Positions 1 to 8,977 of a stretch of DNA of 64,000 nucleotides are shown in pieces (positions within the stretch are counted from its first letter, which is position 1; each line of letters starts with the position of its first letter). Source of the DNA: Parapedobacter pyrenivorans (lineage in GTDB: Bacteria > Bacteroidota > Bacteroidia > Sphingobacteriales > Sphingobacteriaceae); assembly GCF_014636865.1 (NCBI RefSeq), contig NZ_BMER01000001.1:186001-250000 (forward strand), given 5' to 3'. Both the position numbers and the translations under genes were made by a program. A model generated the notes under the pieces. It searched no databases and was not told the DNA's origin. It saw only the letters and a program-made list of their open reading frames with translations.

Positions 1-861
1 GACCTGGCTACCATCACCAACGTGCAGGGCAACCGGACCAAAACCGGCATTATTCAAAGGCCGGCCGAACGGCAGATAATATACGCCCGACTCCGTAACG
101 GCCGTGCCGATGAGTTTCAAAGGAGTAAGGTAACCAGCTATATTTTCGTATGTAGGCCCCTCAGGCAATCGCAATACTTCTTCCCCCAATAAGTCTGTGC
201 GTGAGTTCAGTGCATCATTTACGGAATTTTCATAGGCCTTAGGCGTCTTCTTCCGTTCGTCCAACATTTCATTGGCCGGCGGATCGCCTTCCCATCGGTC
301 GAAGACTAATTCATGTGCTAAGTCATAGGCAAGCGGACCATACGTATTATAACCTTCTATTTGGTCTAGATTTTCTGCCGCCTTGGCTAATGATCCGGCA
401 ACAGTGGCCGGCTCGCCTTTAAATAACTTGAGGTAGTAAACTTGCCCCTTCTCCAAATAAACATCCGTTGCAAACTCAATTTGATGCTTACCCGGTGATT
501 TTCCCCCCAACGATCCCGTAGCAACCACTGTTCCGTATGGCGATTCACTGGATATCTGGGCTGCAATAAGTCCACTACTTTCTTCGTGTACCCATACATA
601 TGCCGCTTTCAGCCTAGAGCACCGGGCCTCGAAGCTCGTGATGGCAATGTCATTGTCTCCGTAGATATCCGCAAACTTAGTGGCAGGTGTCGCTGGGGGA
701 TGCGAAATGACCATGCTGTCGCCCTCGCAAATCGGAGTTTGATGACGGGGGGGCAAATGTGTTCCTCCTGATGCCCACGTTTCGGATACGCAAGCAAACA
801 GCAACAGTAGATACAATGAACCTATTGTCACTTTTCCTGCAGGGTAAAAGCAGCTGTACAT
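1..861 (-). CDS. Secreted protein of unknown function, N-terminal 287 residues (runs off the left edge)
   Basis: An uninterrupted minus-strand frame runs from ATG at 861 to base 1 without a stop, so the gene is cut by the window edge. A hydrophobic signal stretch (SLYLLLLFAC) follows the start; a GTG at 831 would give a shorter, cleaner signal peptide and is a possible alternative start. After it comes a beta-rich stretch (about residues 75-150) that could be a carbohydrate-binding fold, then an acidic, mostly helical part. I do not recognise the family. It lies 16 bp after the stop of the DUF1080 gene, so it is probably co-transcribed and may be a secreted enzyme of the same locus. Confidence 0.7.
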   Translation of the reverse strand, partial: MYSCFYPAGKVTIGSLYLLLLFACVSETWASGGTHLPPRHQTPICEGDSMVISHPPATPATKFADIYGDNDIAITSFEARCSRLKAAYVWVHEESSGLIAAQISSESPYGTVVATGSLGGKSPGKHQIEFATDVYLEKGQVYYLKLFKGEPATVAGSLAKAAENLDQIEGYNTYGPLAYDLAHELVFDRWEGDPPANEMLDERKKTPKAYENSVNDALNSRTDLLGEEVLRLPEGPTYENIAGYLTPLKLIGTAVTESGVYYLPFGRPLNNAGFGPVALHVGDGSQV

Positions 862-877
862 CAACGGTATGATCGAA

Positions 878-1618
878 TTACAACTCCCTGATACGTATAT
901 TCCTAAACCATGCGCGGTCGCCATGGTCTTGCAACGCAATCCTGCCGTTGTTCGTTATTTTATAATCTGGGTAGTCCTTCCATTTACCTTCATTCTTTTC
1001 TTTATTCCAATCAGGGGTTCCCTCTGAAAAAGCAACGATTAACGCTCCATTGAGCCAGTGTTCCACATTTCCATCCTTATATACGATCTTGCTCGTGTTC
1101 CACTCACCTACTGGATTCAGCTTCTTCTTCGAATTATCTGCAGGGTTCATCGCATAGTTTGCACCCGCCTCCTGCCACTTTTCTAATTTTGCCCCAAAGC
1201 CGATGTCATCGATCAGTTGATATTCAGGACCAGTTTCATAAGGCGCATTGTATTTGCTATCTTCTACAACGTGGTACATCAGCCCTGAATTCCCTTGTTC
1301 CGAAATTTTCCATTCCCATTCCAACTCAAAATTCCCAAACTCCTCGTCAGTTACAATATCACCACCGATATCGCCACCGCCTGTTTTGCCTAAGCAAGTG
1401 AGCACGCCTTGCTCTACCACCCAATTGTCTACCGTGCCGGGTTTATTAAACCCATGCCACCCGTTTAGCGAAGTCCCATCAAATAAGGAAATCCATTCTC
1501 CCGTCGACTCAGCACCAACATCATTCACGTGTTGGTCGGCGGTTCGGTTACCCGAACCGCAAGCGATCATAAAAACACCCATTAAACCTGCTGCCATAAA
1601 ATACATCATTCTGTCCAT
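878..1618 (-). CDS. DUF1080 (3-keto-disaccharide hydrolase family) lipoprotein
   Basis: About 246 residues from the preferred start MDRMMYF at 1618; an upstream ATG at 1654 would put an unlikely charged, Asn-rich extension in front of the signal peptide. The lipobox is MIACGSG. The DUF1080 jelly-roll begins at WISLFDGTSLNGWHGF and includes GNSGLMYHV and the closing RAWFRNIRIREL. Family members are now named 3-keto-disaccharide hydrolases, acting on glycosides oxidised at C3; activity here is inferred. Its partners in that route could be the oxidoreductases at 13443-14471 and 5969-8953. A second DUF1080 protein lies at 47089-48090. Confidence 0.85.
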   Translation of the reverse strand: MDRMMYFMAAGLMGVFMIACGSGNRTADQHVNDVGAESTGEWISLFDGTSLNGWHGFNKPGTVDNWVVEQGVLTCLGKTGGGDIGGDIVTDEEFGNFELEWEWKISEQGNSGLMYHVVEDSKYNAPYETGPEYQLIDDIGFGAKLEKWQEAGANYAMNPADNSKKKLNPVGEWNTSKIVYKDGNVEHWLNGALIVAFSEGTPDWNKEKNEGKWKDYPDYKITNNGRIALQDHGDRAWFRNIRIREL

Positions 1619-1680
1619 AATAAAATTGAAATTATTAATGATAAAAACAAACAACGATAAGCCGCTACGCGGTAAAACGC

Positions 1681-2529
1681 TTATAACTCACGGCTATGAT
1701 AACCTGCCAGTTCCTCGATAACCGAAGGCAGTATCCTCCCCATGGTCATACCATGATATGCGGCTTCCTCTTTCAGTATAGTTATAAATCGATGTGCAAT
1801 CGATCCGACACAATTAAAGGTATAGGTTTGGTAATCGGGGTATAAGGCGACCAAACGAGAAAAGAAAGCCCGAAAAGAACTCCCGACCACATCATGTCGA
1901 TAAACCTCATCCATATCCGGTATATCCAGAAACCTAGCAAACCCGGCACAAAATCGGTTCGGCTGTGAGGACTTATATAACAGATCCATGATGTCCTCAG
2001 CGTTTCCTCCGTATTCCCGAATAAAAGCGGAATGAAGCTCCGGAGACAGCCTGTTTCGGAGAAAATCGACTAAAATCCGCTTTCCGATCGCCGAACCACT
2101 GCCCTCATCACCCAGCAAGAATCCCAATGAGTCGATATGATAGCTGATATCATTTCCATCGTAAAGACAGGTGTTGGTTCCTGTACCAAGTATCGCAGCG
2201 AAGCCCGGGCTGTCACCAAGCAATGCCCTAGCTGCTGCCAGCAGGTCTACATGCACCTGTATGGATACCGCTGATGGGAAGATTTGTTTAAACACGCTCT
2301 CCATCACCGCAATTTTGCCTCCTTGGCATCCGGCACCGTAAAAAGACACGTTAGTTACCTGTGTCTCGTCAACATGAGGAGCAATAAGCGTACGGATAGT
2401 AGGCAATAAATGCGATTCTTCCATAAAAAATGGATTGATGCCTGCGGTACTGAAGCGCGTATGGGTGCCTGCTCGCGACAAAATACACCAGTCGGTTTTT
2501 GTCGATCCACTGTCTGCAACGATAATCAT
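1681..2529 (-). CDS. BadF/BadG-type amino-sugar kinase (MurNAc/GlcNAc kinase-like)
   Basis: 282 residues with the ASKHA nucleotide-binding fold: phosphate-1 motif DSGSTKTDW at residues 6-14, GTGTNTCLY for phosphate-2, and GDEGSG typical of the BadF/BadG/BcrA N-acetylglucosamine kinase group. It would phosphorylate an imported amino sugar at C6 in the cytoplasm. In Tannerella forsythia a kinase of this family (MurK) is specific for MurNAc and works with MurQ. MurQ is present here at 25556-26404 and NagA at 22446, so MurNAc and/or GlcNAc are the likely substrates. Its start overlaps the stop of the permease gene by 4 bp, implying translational coupling. Confidence 0.82.
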   Translation of the reverse strand: MIIVADSGSTKTDWCILSRAGTHTRFSTAGINPFFMEESHLLPTIRTLIAPHVDETQVTNVSFYGAGCQGGKIAVMESVFKQIFPSAVSIQVHVDLLAAARALLGDSPGFAAILGTGTNTCLYDGNDISYHIDSLGFLLGDEGSGSAIGKRILVDFLRNRLSPELHSAFIREYGGNAEDIMDLLYKSSQPNRFCAGFARFLDIPDMDEVYRHDVVGSSFRAFFSRLVALYPDYQTYTFNCVGSIAHRFITILKEEAAYHGMTMGRILPSVIEELAGYHSREL

Positions 2530-3839
2530 CTTGAAAGCTCTTTTTTTTCCGTTAATCCAATCTTAAAACCAAATAACGCGTACCAACCAATGATCAGGTA
2601 GCAAGGTACAACCACCCAATAGGCCTGCTGGGCGTTCATGTGGTCGGTAAGCCATCCGTATAGCAGTGGAATCAAAGCTGCCCCTGATATAGCCATCACC
2701 AAAAGTCCAGAACCGATTTTCGTAAACCTTCCCAACCCCCGCAATGCTAACGGCCATATCGCTGCGCCGATTAGTGAATTAGACAACCCCATCAACGCCA
2801 CGAATACTACGGACAGAACGCCTTCGGTGAAGATAGCGCTTAGTCCGAACAAAACACCCAACGTGGCGGAAATTTTCAGTCCTGTCCGCTGACTAATGTA
2901 TTTCGGTATACACACAATGCCAACCAGAAATCCCGTCAACATCCCGATCAAGGTAAATGAAGTAAAAAATTTGGCAGTAGCCATCGGGATGTCCAAGTAA
3001 GTACCGTAACCGATAATCGAATTGGCGGCCACCACTTCCACTCCTGTGTAGACAAACAAGGCAAGCACGCCGAAAACCAAATGTGGATAGTGAAGAATAC
3101 TCGTTCGTTCCCCAACAATAAATTCGCCAGATTGCGATTCCTCCTCCCCTGCCTCTTCATCGATCTCGGGTAAGGGTGATCGGTAAATCATGATAGCGAG
3201 GAGCACCAGTACACCAGTGATGATCAGGTATGGAACAATCACTTTCCTTGCTAAAGCATCCAAAACCGCCGCCTTTTCCGGATCGGCTAAGATCTTCACC
3301 TGCTCATCGATAGCGTCAACATTACTTAAAATAACAGCCCCTAGTATCGCCGGCGCTAAAATCCCGGCTACCCCGTTGCACACACCCATCATGCACATAC
3401 GCTTTGCGGCGCTTTCAATCGGCCCCAGAATGGTGATGTAGGGATTGGATGCAGTTTGTAGCAGTGTCAGACCAGCACCCTGAAAGAAAAGGCCGACAAG
3501 GAAAACAATATATTCCCGGTAAATCGCTGCCGGTATAAAAAGAAGTGACCCCCCAGAGACTAAGAGCAACCCCAAAGACATTCCCTTTTTGAAGCCTATG
3601 ATTTTCAGCAGCCAAGCAGATGGAATCGCCATCACGAAATAAGAAATATAGAACGCAAAAGCGACCAAATAAGATTGGAAAACAGTTAATTCACAAGCGA
3701 TCTGAAGGTAAGGCATCAGCACGGAGCTCAACCAGGTAACAAATCCGAAAATAAAGAATAAGGTCCCGATGATGATCAGTGGATAGGTATTGGACATTGG
3801 AATGGAAACCCCTTGGTTTCCGTTGGGATAATTCGACAT
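2526..3839 (-). CDS. Sugar MFS transporter, FucP/GluP family
   Basis: 437 residues with about 12 hydrophobic helices and the FucP-type signatures LLQTASNPYITILGP (residues about 127-141) and GFVTWLSSVLMPYLQ near the N-terminus. This family moves fucose, glucose/galactose or N-acetylglucosamine with protons across the inner membrane. The overlap with the amino-sugar kinase gene suggests GlcNAc or MurNAc as cargo. An internal ATG 42 nt downstream is an alternative start. The gene follows the SGNH gene by 9 bp. Confidence 0.88.
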   Translation of the reverse strand: MSNYPNGNQGVSIPMSNTYPLIIIGTLFFIFGFVTWLSSVLMPYLQIACELTVFQSYLVAFAFYISYFVMAIPSAWLLKIIGFKKGMSLGLLLVSGGSLLFIPAAIYREYIVFLVGLFFQGAGLTLLQTASNPYITILGPIESAAKRMCMMGVCNGVAGILAPAILGAVILSNVDAIDEQVKILADPEKAAVLDALARKVIVPYLIITGVLVLLAIMIYRSPLPEIDEEAGEEESQSGEFIVGERTSILHYPHLVFGVLALFVYTGVEVVAANSIIGYGTYLDIPMATAKFFTSFTLIGMLTGFLVGIVCIPKYISQRTGLKISATLGVLFGLSAIFTEGVLSVVFVALMGLSNSLIGAAIWPLALRGLGRFTKIGSGLLVMAISGAALIPLLYGWLTDHMNAQQAYWVVVPCYLIIGWYALFGFKIGLTEKKELSR

Positions 3840-3848
3840 GGATACAGC

Positions 3849-4574
3849 TTAATCTATGGTATTGATGTTTATGTGACGCAAGATTTCTTCGGCAACGCTT
3901 TTCGCAATCAGTGCGTGGCCTTCATCGTTAGGGTGTACACCGTCCGGAAACAGATTTGCATATGCATTGTGCTTGCTTGCATAGTCCTTGAATAATTTGT
4001 AGTTATCGGATAAACCGGTATTATACTGTTCTGACAATCCCCTCACCATTTTCACATAGTCGTATAACCTACGGTCTTGGTACATCCGCTCCTCAGGAAA
4101 TGCAAACGGACACGGTGTCCGTAATATGACCAGTATCCCCCTATCCTGTAAAGCTGTAATCATAAACTTTAAATTGGCTTCAAATTTTTCCAGAGCAATC
4201 CTTGATTGACCATTGGGATCATCGCCATCAATGTAAGCGTCGTTTGTACCGAACCCAATGACCACCACATCGGGATGCCGATTGAGCACATCTGTTTCAA
4301 AACGATCTCGGGCATGAGCGACCTTAGCAAAATCATTGTCCGCCAGTGTACCCGAATGACTGCCACCTACCCCCGCGATGATTGGTTCACAATTAATTCC
4401 CTGATTTGCTAATAATTCCGGCACACGCTGAGCAAAGACGCTATCCACAGTCGGCCATAGTGCTGTTATCGAATCACCAAAAAAAACGATCTTCAACCGG
4501 TCATCGTGACCTGCCTCACTGACCAGGGAAAAAAACAAGGATAAACAAATGAATAGCTGACGAAAAAACTTCAT
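3849..4574 (-). CDS. Secreted SGNH/GDSL hydrolase (first of a pair)
   Basis: 241 residues with a signal peptide (about residues 1-21). The SGNH blocks are visible: FFGDSITALW with the nucleophile Ser near residue 35, GVGGSHSG (block II Gly), GFGTNDAY (block III Asn) and DGVHPNDEGH with the catalytic Asp-His pair. Such enzymes remove O-acetyl or other acyl esters from sugars, polysaccharides or peptidoglycan. The stop lies 9 bp from the permease start. It is not a close copy of its SGNH neighbour, so the two may act on different esters. Confidence 0.85.
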   Translation of the reverse strand: MKFFRQLFICLSLFFSLVSEAGHDDRLKIVFFGDSITALWPTVDSVFAQRVPELLANQGINCEPIIAGVGGSHSGTLADNDFAKVAHARDRFETDVLNRHPDVVVIGFGTNDAYIDGDDPNGQSRIALEKFEANLKFMITALQDRGILVILRTPCPFAFPEERMYQDRRLYDYVKMVRGLSEQYNTGLSDNYKLFKDYASKHNAYANLFPDGVHPNDEGHALIAKSVAEEILRHININTID

Positions 4575-4581
4575 AATTTGA

Positions 4582-5250
4582 TTATAAGAATTGTCTGATT
4601 ACATGCTCCCAGATATCATAGCCTGTAGCATTCAAATGGAGGTTGTCCGAAATAAACAGTCCGGGCTTCAAATTGCCGTCTGGATCGAGCATGGCGTTAT
4701 AGATATCCACGTAGGATACTGTGCTTGATTGCGCCAGTGCAAAAGCCTGTATACGGCGATTCAATTCGGAAATTTCCGCCTGATAAGACTGTAGCTTAAT
4801 ACTTGGTTTGGCCGAAATAATGTACAGGTCGGTATACGGTAGCTCCTTTTTGACGACCTCATGGATTTTGGCCAAGGTCGTTATAATAGACCCTACGGCT
4901 TTCCCCTGCACTAAGTCATTTTCGCCAGCGTAGAGAAACAGTTTTGAGGGCCGGTAAGGCAACACAATTTCGTGCAGGTACCGTAATATATCCGAATAAG
5001 TACTTCCTCCGAAACCCCGACGGATTATTGCATAGTCCTGCAGGCGATCCTCCATATCCACCCAACCTCCAATCGATGAGCTCCCCACGAAGAGGATTCC
5101 CCCTTTCTTGGGGAAAGAAAGGCTGTCGCGTTTGGCAAAGGCCATTATTTCAGCAGAAAATGGTTGGCCCTGTGCTTGTAACCGTAAGAGCAATAGCAGC
5201 AGTACGACAACGAGCCCCGTACCCATTTTAGATTTGATGTCTTTAAACAT
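4582..5250 (-). CDS. Secreted SGNH/GDSL hydrolase (second of a pair)
   Basis: 222 residues with a signal peptide ending near LQAQG. Block I is FVGSSSIGGW (GxSS form of the GDS motif), block III is YAGENDL, and block V is DNLHLNATGYDIW with Asp and His. The GSSS variant resembles the PAF-acetylhydrolase-like, acetyl-xylan-esterase-like SGNH branch. It probably deacylates the polymer handled by the locus, in the periplasm or outside the cell; the substrate is inferred from context only. It starts 15 bp after the stop of the miniature deacetylase-like gene. Confidence 0.82.
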   Translation of the reverse strand: MFKDIKSKMGTGLVVVLLLLLLRLQAQGQPFSAEIMAFAKRDSLSFPKKGGILFVGSSSIGGWVDMEDRLQDYAIIRRGFGGSTYSDILRYLHEIVLPYRPSKLFLYAGENDLVQGKAVGSIITTLAKIHEVVKKELPYTDLYIISAKPSIKLQSYQAEISELNRRIQAFALAQSSTVSYVDIYNAMLDPDGNLKPGLFISDNLHLNATGYDIWEHVIRQFL

Positions 5251-5265
5251 GATGCAGGTATGTTA

Positions 5266-5931
5266 TTAGCGATCTAATTCAAATGTAACTGCTCTTAAAT
5301 CCAACAACGCTGTTCCCTCTTCAAATTCAGGTGACACAGGTCTGAAAACGACCCGTTGATACCCTTTATCGAGCTGAATATGGCCAATGACTGCTTTCTT
5401 AAACGTTTCCCACGAACCGGATTTGCCAACGACGCCTTTCAGCTGTTGCCGTCTTGTTTCCAGGATAAATTCTTTCCCGGCTTCTTCATCAGATACCGAC
5501 CATTCTAACGTTACTTCGTAGTTTCCGGCCTGATTCACCTCAATATCCCACGCTACACTGTCTTTCGCATGGAACCACCCGAAAGCTTTCCACTCTGGCA
5601 TGTACTGGATTTCGGGGCCAATCCCAACCCCGCGCCGGGCATCCAACACCAACGGCTCCGCTTCCTCCTGCCTGATCAGCTGTGGGAAATGGAGCGTATC
5701 CGCTAGCCCCACCCGCTTTTCCTTTACATATTGGGCAACGGTGCCGAGCGGCGGGTTGCCGGCCCGGGCATCGTCAACACTCAGGCTAACGGCCATTTTT
5801 TTACCTTCGGGCCAAGAAAATCCGGGCTCCTGCGCAAACGCCGCATTGACACATATAGCAATCAGCAACTTAAAAAACAGGAATTGTTTAGCAATAACGA
5901 TCTGTTTACATTTCATTGGGTTACATGTCAA
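5266..5931 (-). CDS. Miniature polysaccharide-deacetylase paralogue lacking the catalytic core
   Basis: 221 residues. After a signal peptide (residues about 12-33) it matches both ends of the deacetylase at 8978-10246. The start motif FSWPEGKKMAVSLSVDDAR parallels FMWPEGKQFAVSISFDDSR there. At residue about 59 it jumps straight to PPLGTVAQYVKEKR, the counterpart of APVGEVATYVEKVR near residue 265 of the larger protein. The C-terminal beta domain (GPEIQYMPEWKAFG, LEWSVSDEEAGKE) is complete. About 210 residues, including the metal-binding HEIGNHT motif, are missing in frame. It is probably a non-catalytic binding protein or an evolutionary remnant. ATG at 5916 is an alternative start. Confidence 0.8.
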   Translation of the reverse strand: MTCNPMKCKQIVIAKQFLFFKLLIAICVNAAFAQEPGFSWPEGKKMAVSLSVDDARAGNPPLGTVAQYVKEKRVGLADTLHFPQLIRQEEAEPLVLDARRGVGIGPEIQYMPEWKAFGWFHAKDSVAWDIEVNQAGNYEVTLEWSVSDEEAGKEFILETRRQQLKGVVGKSGSWETFKKAVIGHIQLDKGYQRVVFRPVSPEFEEGTALLDLRAVTFELDR

Positions 5932-5968
5932 TTAATATTTTCAAATCTATTTGTATCATATCCTGTGA

Positions 5969-8953
5969 CTATCCTCCACGCCGGATATAACTTAAGAGGT
6001 CAGCCATTTCCTGCTCGGTGATCTGCGCTTCCAGACCGGGTGGCATAGCCGAAACGCTCAGTGCTTCGGCTTTGTCCACGTCTGCGCGACCTATAACTTC
6101 CTCCATACCCCCCGGATAACGTAGCGTGAAACCCGATGTGTTTTCGGCTACCATGATCCCTTGCTTCACGTCTCCGCTCTTGAGGGTCAGCATCCACAGT
6201 TCGTATCCTTGAGCAATAGACCGGCCAGGATCCAGAATCTTCTCCAACAAGTTTGCTACCGGCCAATTCCTAACGGTTGACAGATCCGGGCCGTACACAA
6301 TCCCCTCCCCGTTTTCACCCAATTTATGGCAGGTAGCGCAAGATCGCTGAAACACGGCTTGTCCCTTTTTGGGGTCGCCCTCCAAGTTGAGGACTGCCTG
6401 GTACCGTTGGATTATTTCCCTGCGCTGGCCTTCGTTTTCGGCAAGTAGTGCCCGGGCCCGTTTTTTTACTTCATCAGGGGTATCACGCATGAGCCTAACG
6501 ATCTGGTACCATTCCAAGTTGGTACGCTGCACTTTCCCTGCTTCAATGGCATCAAGCAACAGGTTGATCCGGCTTTCATCGAAGGGATAAACCATGAATG
6601 TGGCGATCGCAGTTCCCCGCAAGCCGGGTGTCAGCGTTTCCCATTGGTCTAAGATGTACCGGCTCACGCCAGTGCCGGGTATACCGCCCAACAACTGTAA
6701 GGCGGCGCGCTGGACGGACAACGGTTCCGTGGAAACGACCAGGTTTTGTAATAATACTTCATAAGCGGCGAGATTTCCCAGCGCCAAAAACTGGATGGCC
6801 CCCACCCGACGTTCGTCTGCCAGACTTTTATCACCAGCCATGGATACAGCTTGATCCAGCGCCCTCACCGTTTGGGCATCCAACGGAATGCCGGTCTGCT
6901 GTAACACGCGCAAGGAAGCCAAACGGACGTTATCTGCGGGATGGGCTAAAAAAGCTCGGATCAATAGGTTCTGACCCGACCCCTGTATTGGAGGTTGGGA
7001 GGCATTTTGGAGCCCTGCTGCAAGCCCTTCCAGCACCGGAACCTGCCAATCTGCACCATCGCCAGTGGACAATGCGGTGGCTCTTTCAATCAGATGGAAT
7101 GTGGCTTCGGGATTCCCGTCTGCCGCGATCATCGTGCTCAACCGCTCCACCAACGAGGCATAGGCAGGCACGAAACGTGCTAGAAACGTCTGCAACAACA
7201 CATCTTTTGGGGCCGCTGGCGCTGAAAGTGCGGCGATTTGTATCCACTTGTCCTCAACATCACCAAGTAGGAGTTGCTGCCTGGCCTCCCCGGCTTGGGG
7301 TGTATCAAGAAAACCTAATGTGCAAAGGAGCTGGAACCTCACTTTGGGATCGGTATCATCCCGCAGTTCCAACAAAACCCGGACGAGCTCAGGATGCTGA
7401 TCTAAGTGAAGTTCCGCCAAGCGGATAGCATGTTCCCGAATCTGCGCAACGGGATCCTGTAGTGCTTTCACAATATGCTCGGTATCTAGTTGGCCCAACC
7501 CTTCGAGCGTCCATAACGCATGTAGCCGGCCCAAAGACGCCGTTTCACTTTGGGTTAGCGCTACCAGATTCCGAACAGCGACTTCACCAATCCCTTCCCT
7601 ATTTCTGTCCACCAGCAGACGCTGCGCATTCTGCCTCCACCAACCATTCGGGTGGGCCAGCATCTTCACCAGCTCCTCCGCCGAAGCGTCGCCTAGCTGG
7701 AGGTTCTTCGACCAATCTAATGGCTTGGTACCGCTAGCGGTGATCCGGTAAATACGGCCTTTATCTGAACCATTATACAAGTCTCCGGACTCGCGAACCT
7801 CCTCTGAAAGCCACTGGGGGCCTTCGATAATCTGCCGGTAGTAATCTACAACATAAAGTGCACCATCAGGTCCCACGTACATATTCACCGGCCTGAACCA
7901 GGGGTCTGTGGATGCCAAAAACTCCTTTTCTTCATGAACCCGACCCGCCTGGAAACTCGCACCGTTATCTACTAAGTGGTCAACATGGATCAGGCTATGG
8001 ACCGGTTCTGCCACAAATACCATCCCTTCGTTAAAGCCGGAAGGGAAGGCGCCCCCCACGTATGCAGTGATGCCGCAAGCCGAGGTAAATACTCCCACAT
8101 CGGTTAACAACTGATGATCGGGATTCTCAACAATGGGGAATACTTCAGCGGCATCACCGTGGTCGGAAAGGGATTCTATACCGCCCGAAACCGACATCTC
8201 CGGATTGCGTAGCAGGTAACGAGCCGCCAAGACCTCTTGGTAGATATGATTTGAATTATTGACCAGAAAATGGCGCCCCCACTCGTCGAAAGTCTGTCCA
8301 AACTGTGTGACGCCTGAACACATTTCCAATTCGCGCGCGTCTGGTTTAAAGCGCACGATATTCCTTGCAGCGTGCCCTTGCAGACGCGGGCCGTCCGGGT
8401 GGGCTGGAAAGTGGATATCCCCCAGCCGACTACCATACCCATTGCTCAGGTAAACCCAGTTATCCAGCCCGACGATAGGGGTATTTACGTTATATTCTAA
8501 ATTCGTGTCGTCGAACCCCGCGAGTACGGTGTCCCGGACATCCGCCCGTCCGTCGCCATCAGTATCCGCTAGGTAAAGTACATGCGGAGGATCGGTGACC
8601 AGCAAACCCTTCTTCCACCGGGTAATACCGCTGGGCATTCGCAGCGAATCCGCAAAAACCGTGTGTTTGTCCATGCGCCCGTCTCCGTTTGTATCGGCAA
8701 GTAGTTTCACATTCCCTACCCCGGATTCGTCATATGGGTTGCCTGGCATTTCCACCACATACAAGCGGCCGTATTCATCGATTACCATGGCAACCGGATC
8801 GACAATCAGTGGCTCGCTTGCCACCAATTCGATTTGGAAGCCCGGAGCCAGCTCAAACCCGGGTGGAGCTATTTTGGCCTTTCGGCAGCTTCCTGCCGCC
8901 ATCGGCAAGAACAGCAATAAAAAATAAAGGTTACGTAACATGCGGAATTTCAT
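5969..8953 (-). CDS. PVC-type membrane-bound dehydrogenase: beta-propeller, HEAT-like repeats and cytochrome c domain, lipoprotein
   Basis: 994 residues. The lipobox is MAAGSC, suggesting membrane anchoring. Residues about 30-400 form a sorbosone-dehydrogenase-like propeller (FELAPGFQIELVASEP, DTNGDGRMDKHTVFADSL, YVGPDGALYVVDYYRQI). Residues about 420-850 are helical HEAT-like repeats. A c-type haem site CATCHKL lies at about 872-878. This layout matches the 'PVC-type haem-binding CxxCH' proteins common in Planctomycetes and seen in soil Bacteroidota. It probably oxidises a sugar or sugar lactone and passes electrons to the respiratory chain; the substrate is unknown. ATG at 8941 is an alternative start. 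Confidence 0.85.
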   Translation of the reverse strand: MKFRMLRNLYFLLLFLPMAAGSCRKAKIAPPGFELAPGFQIELVASEPLIVDPVAMVIDEYGRLYVVEMPGNPYDESGVGNVKLLADTNGDGRMDKHTVFADSLRMPSGITRWKKGLLVTDPPHVLYLADTDGDGRADVRDTVLAGFDDTNLEYNVNTPIVGLDNWVYLSNGYGSRLGDIHFPAHPDGPRLQGHAARNIVRFKPDARELEMCSGVTQFGQTFDEWGRHFLVNNSNHIYQEVLAARYLLRNPEMSVSGGIESLSDHGDAAEVFPIVENPDHQLLTDVGVFTSACGITAYVGGAFPSGFNEGMVFVAEPVHSLIHVDHLVDNGASFQAGRVHEEKEFLASTDPWFRPVNMYVGPDGALYVVDYYRQIIEGPQWLSEEVRESGDLYNGSDKGRIYRITASGTKPLDWSKNLQLGDASAEELVKMLAHPNGWWRQNAQRLLVDRNREGIGEVAVRNLVALTQSETASLGRLHALWTLEGLGQLDTEHIVKALQDPVAQIREHAIRLAELHLDQHPELVRVLLELRDDTDPKVRFQLLCTLGFLDTPQAGEARQQLLLGDVEDKWIQIAALSAPAAPKDVLLQTFLARFVPAYASLVERLSTMIAADGNPEATFHLIERATALSTGDGADWQVPVLEGLAAGLQNASQPPIQGSGQNLLIRAFLAHPADNVRLASLRVLQQTGIPLDAQTVRALDQAVSMAGDKSLADERRVGAIQFLALGNLAAYEVLLQNLVVSTEPLSVQRAALQLLGGIPGTGVSRYILDQWETLTPGLRGTAIATFMVYPFDESRINLLLDAIEAGKVQRTNLEWYQIVRLMRDTPDEVKKRARALLAENEGQRREIIQRYQAVLNLEGDPKKGQAVFQRSCATCHKLGENGEGIVYGPDLSTVRNWPVANLLEKILDPGRSIAQGYELWMLTLKSGDVKQGIMVAENTSGFTLRYPGGMEEVIGRADVDKAEALSVSAMPPGLEAQITEQEMADLLSYIRRGG

Positions 8954-8977
8954 TTTGCTTCGATGCTCAACTGAATT

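Noticed and set aside
6598-7428. 276-residue plus-strand open frame
   Set aside because: It lies fully inside the PVC-type dehydrogenase gene on the other strand, with Arg/Pro/Ser-rich composition and no domain.
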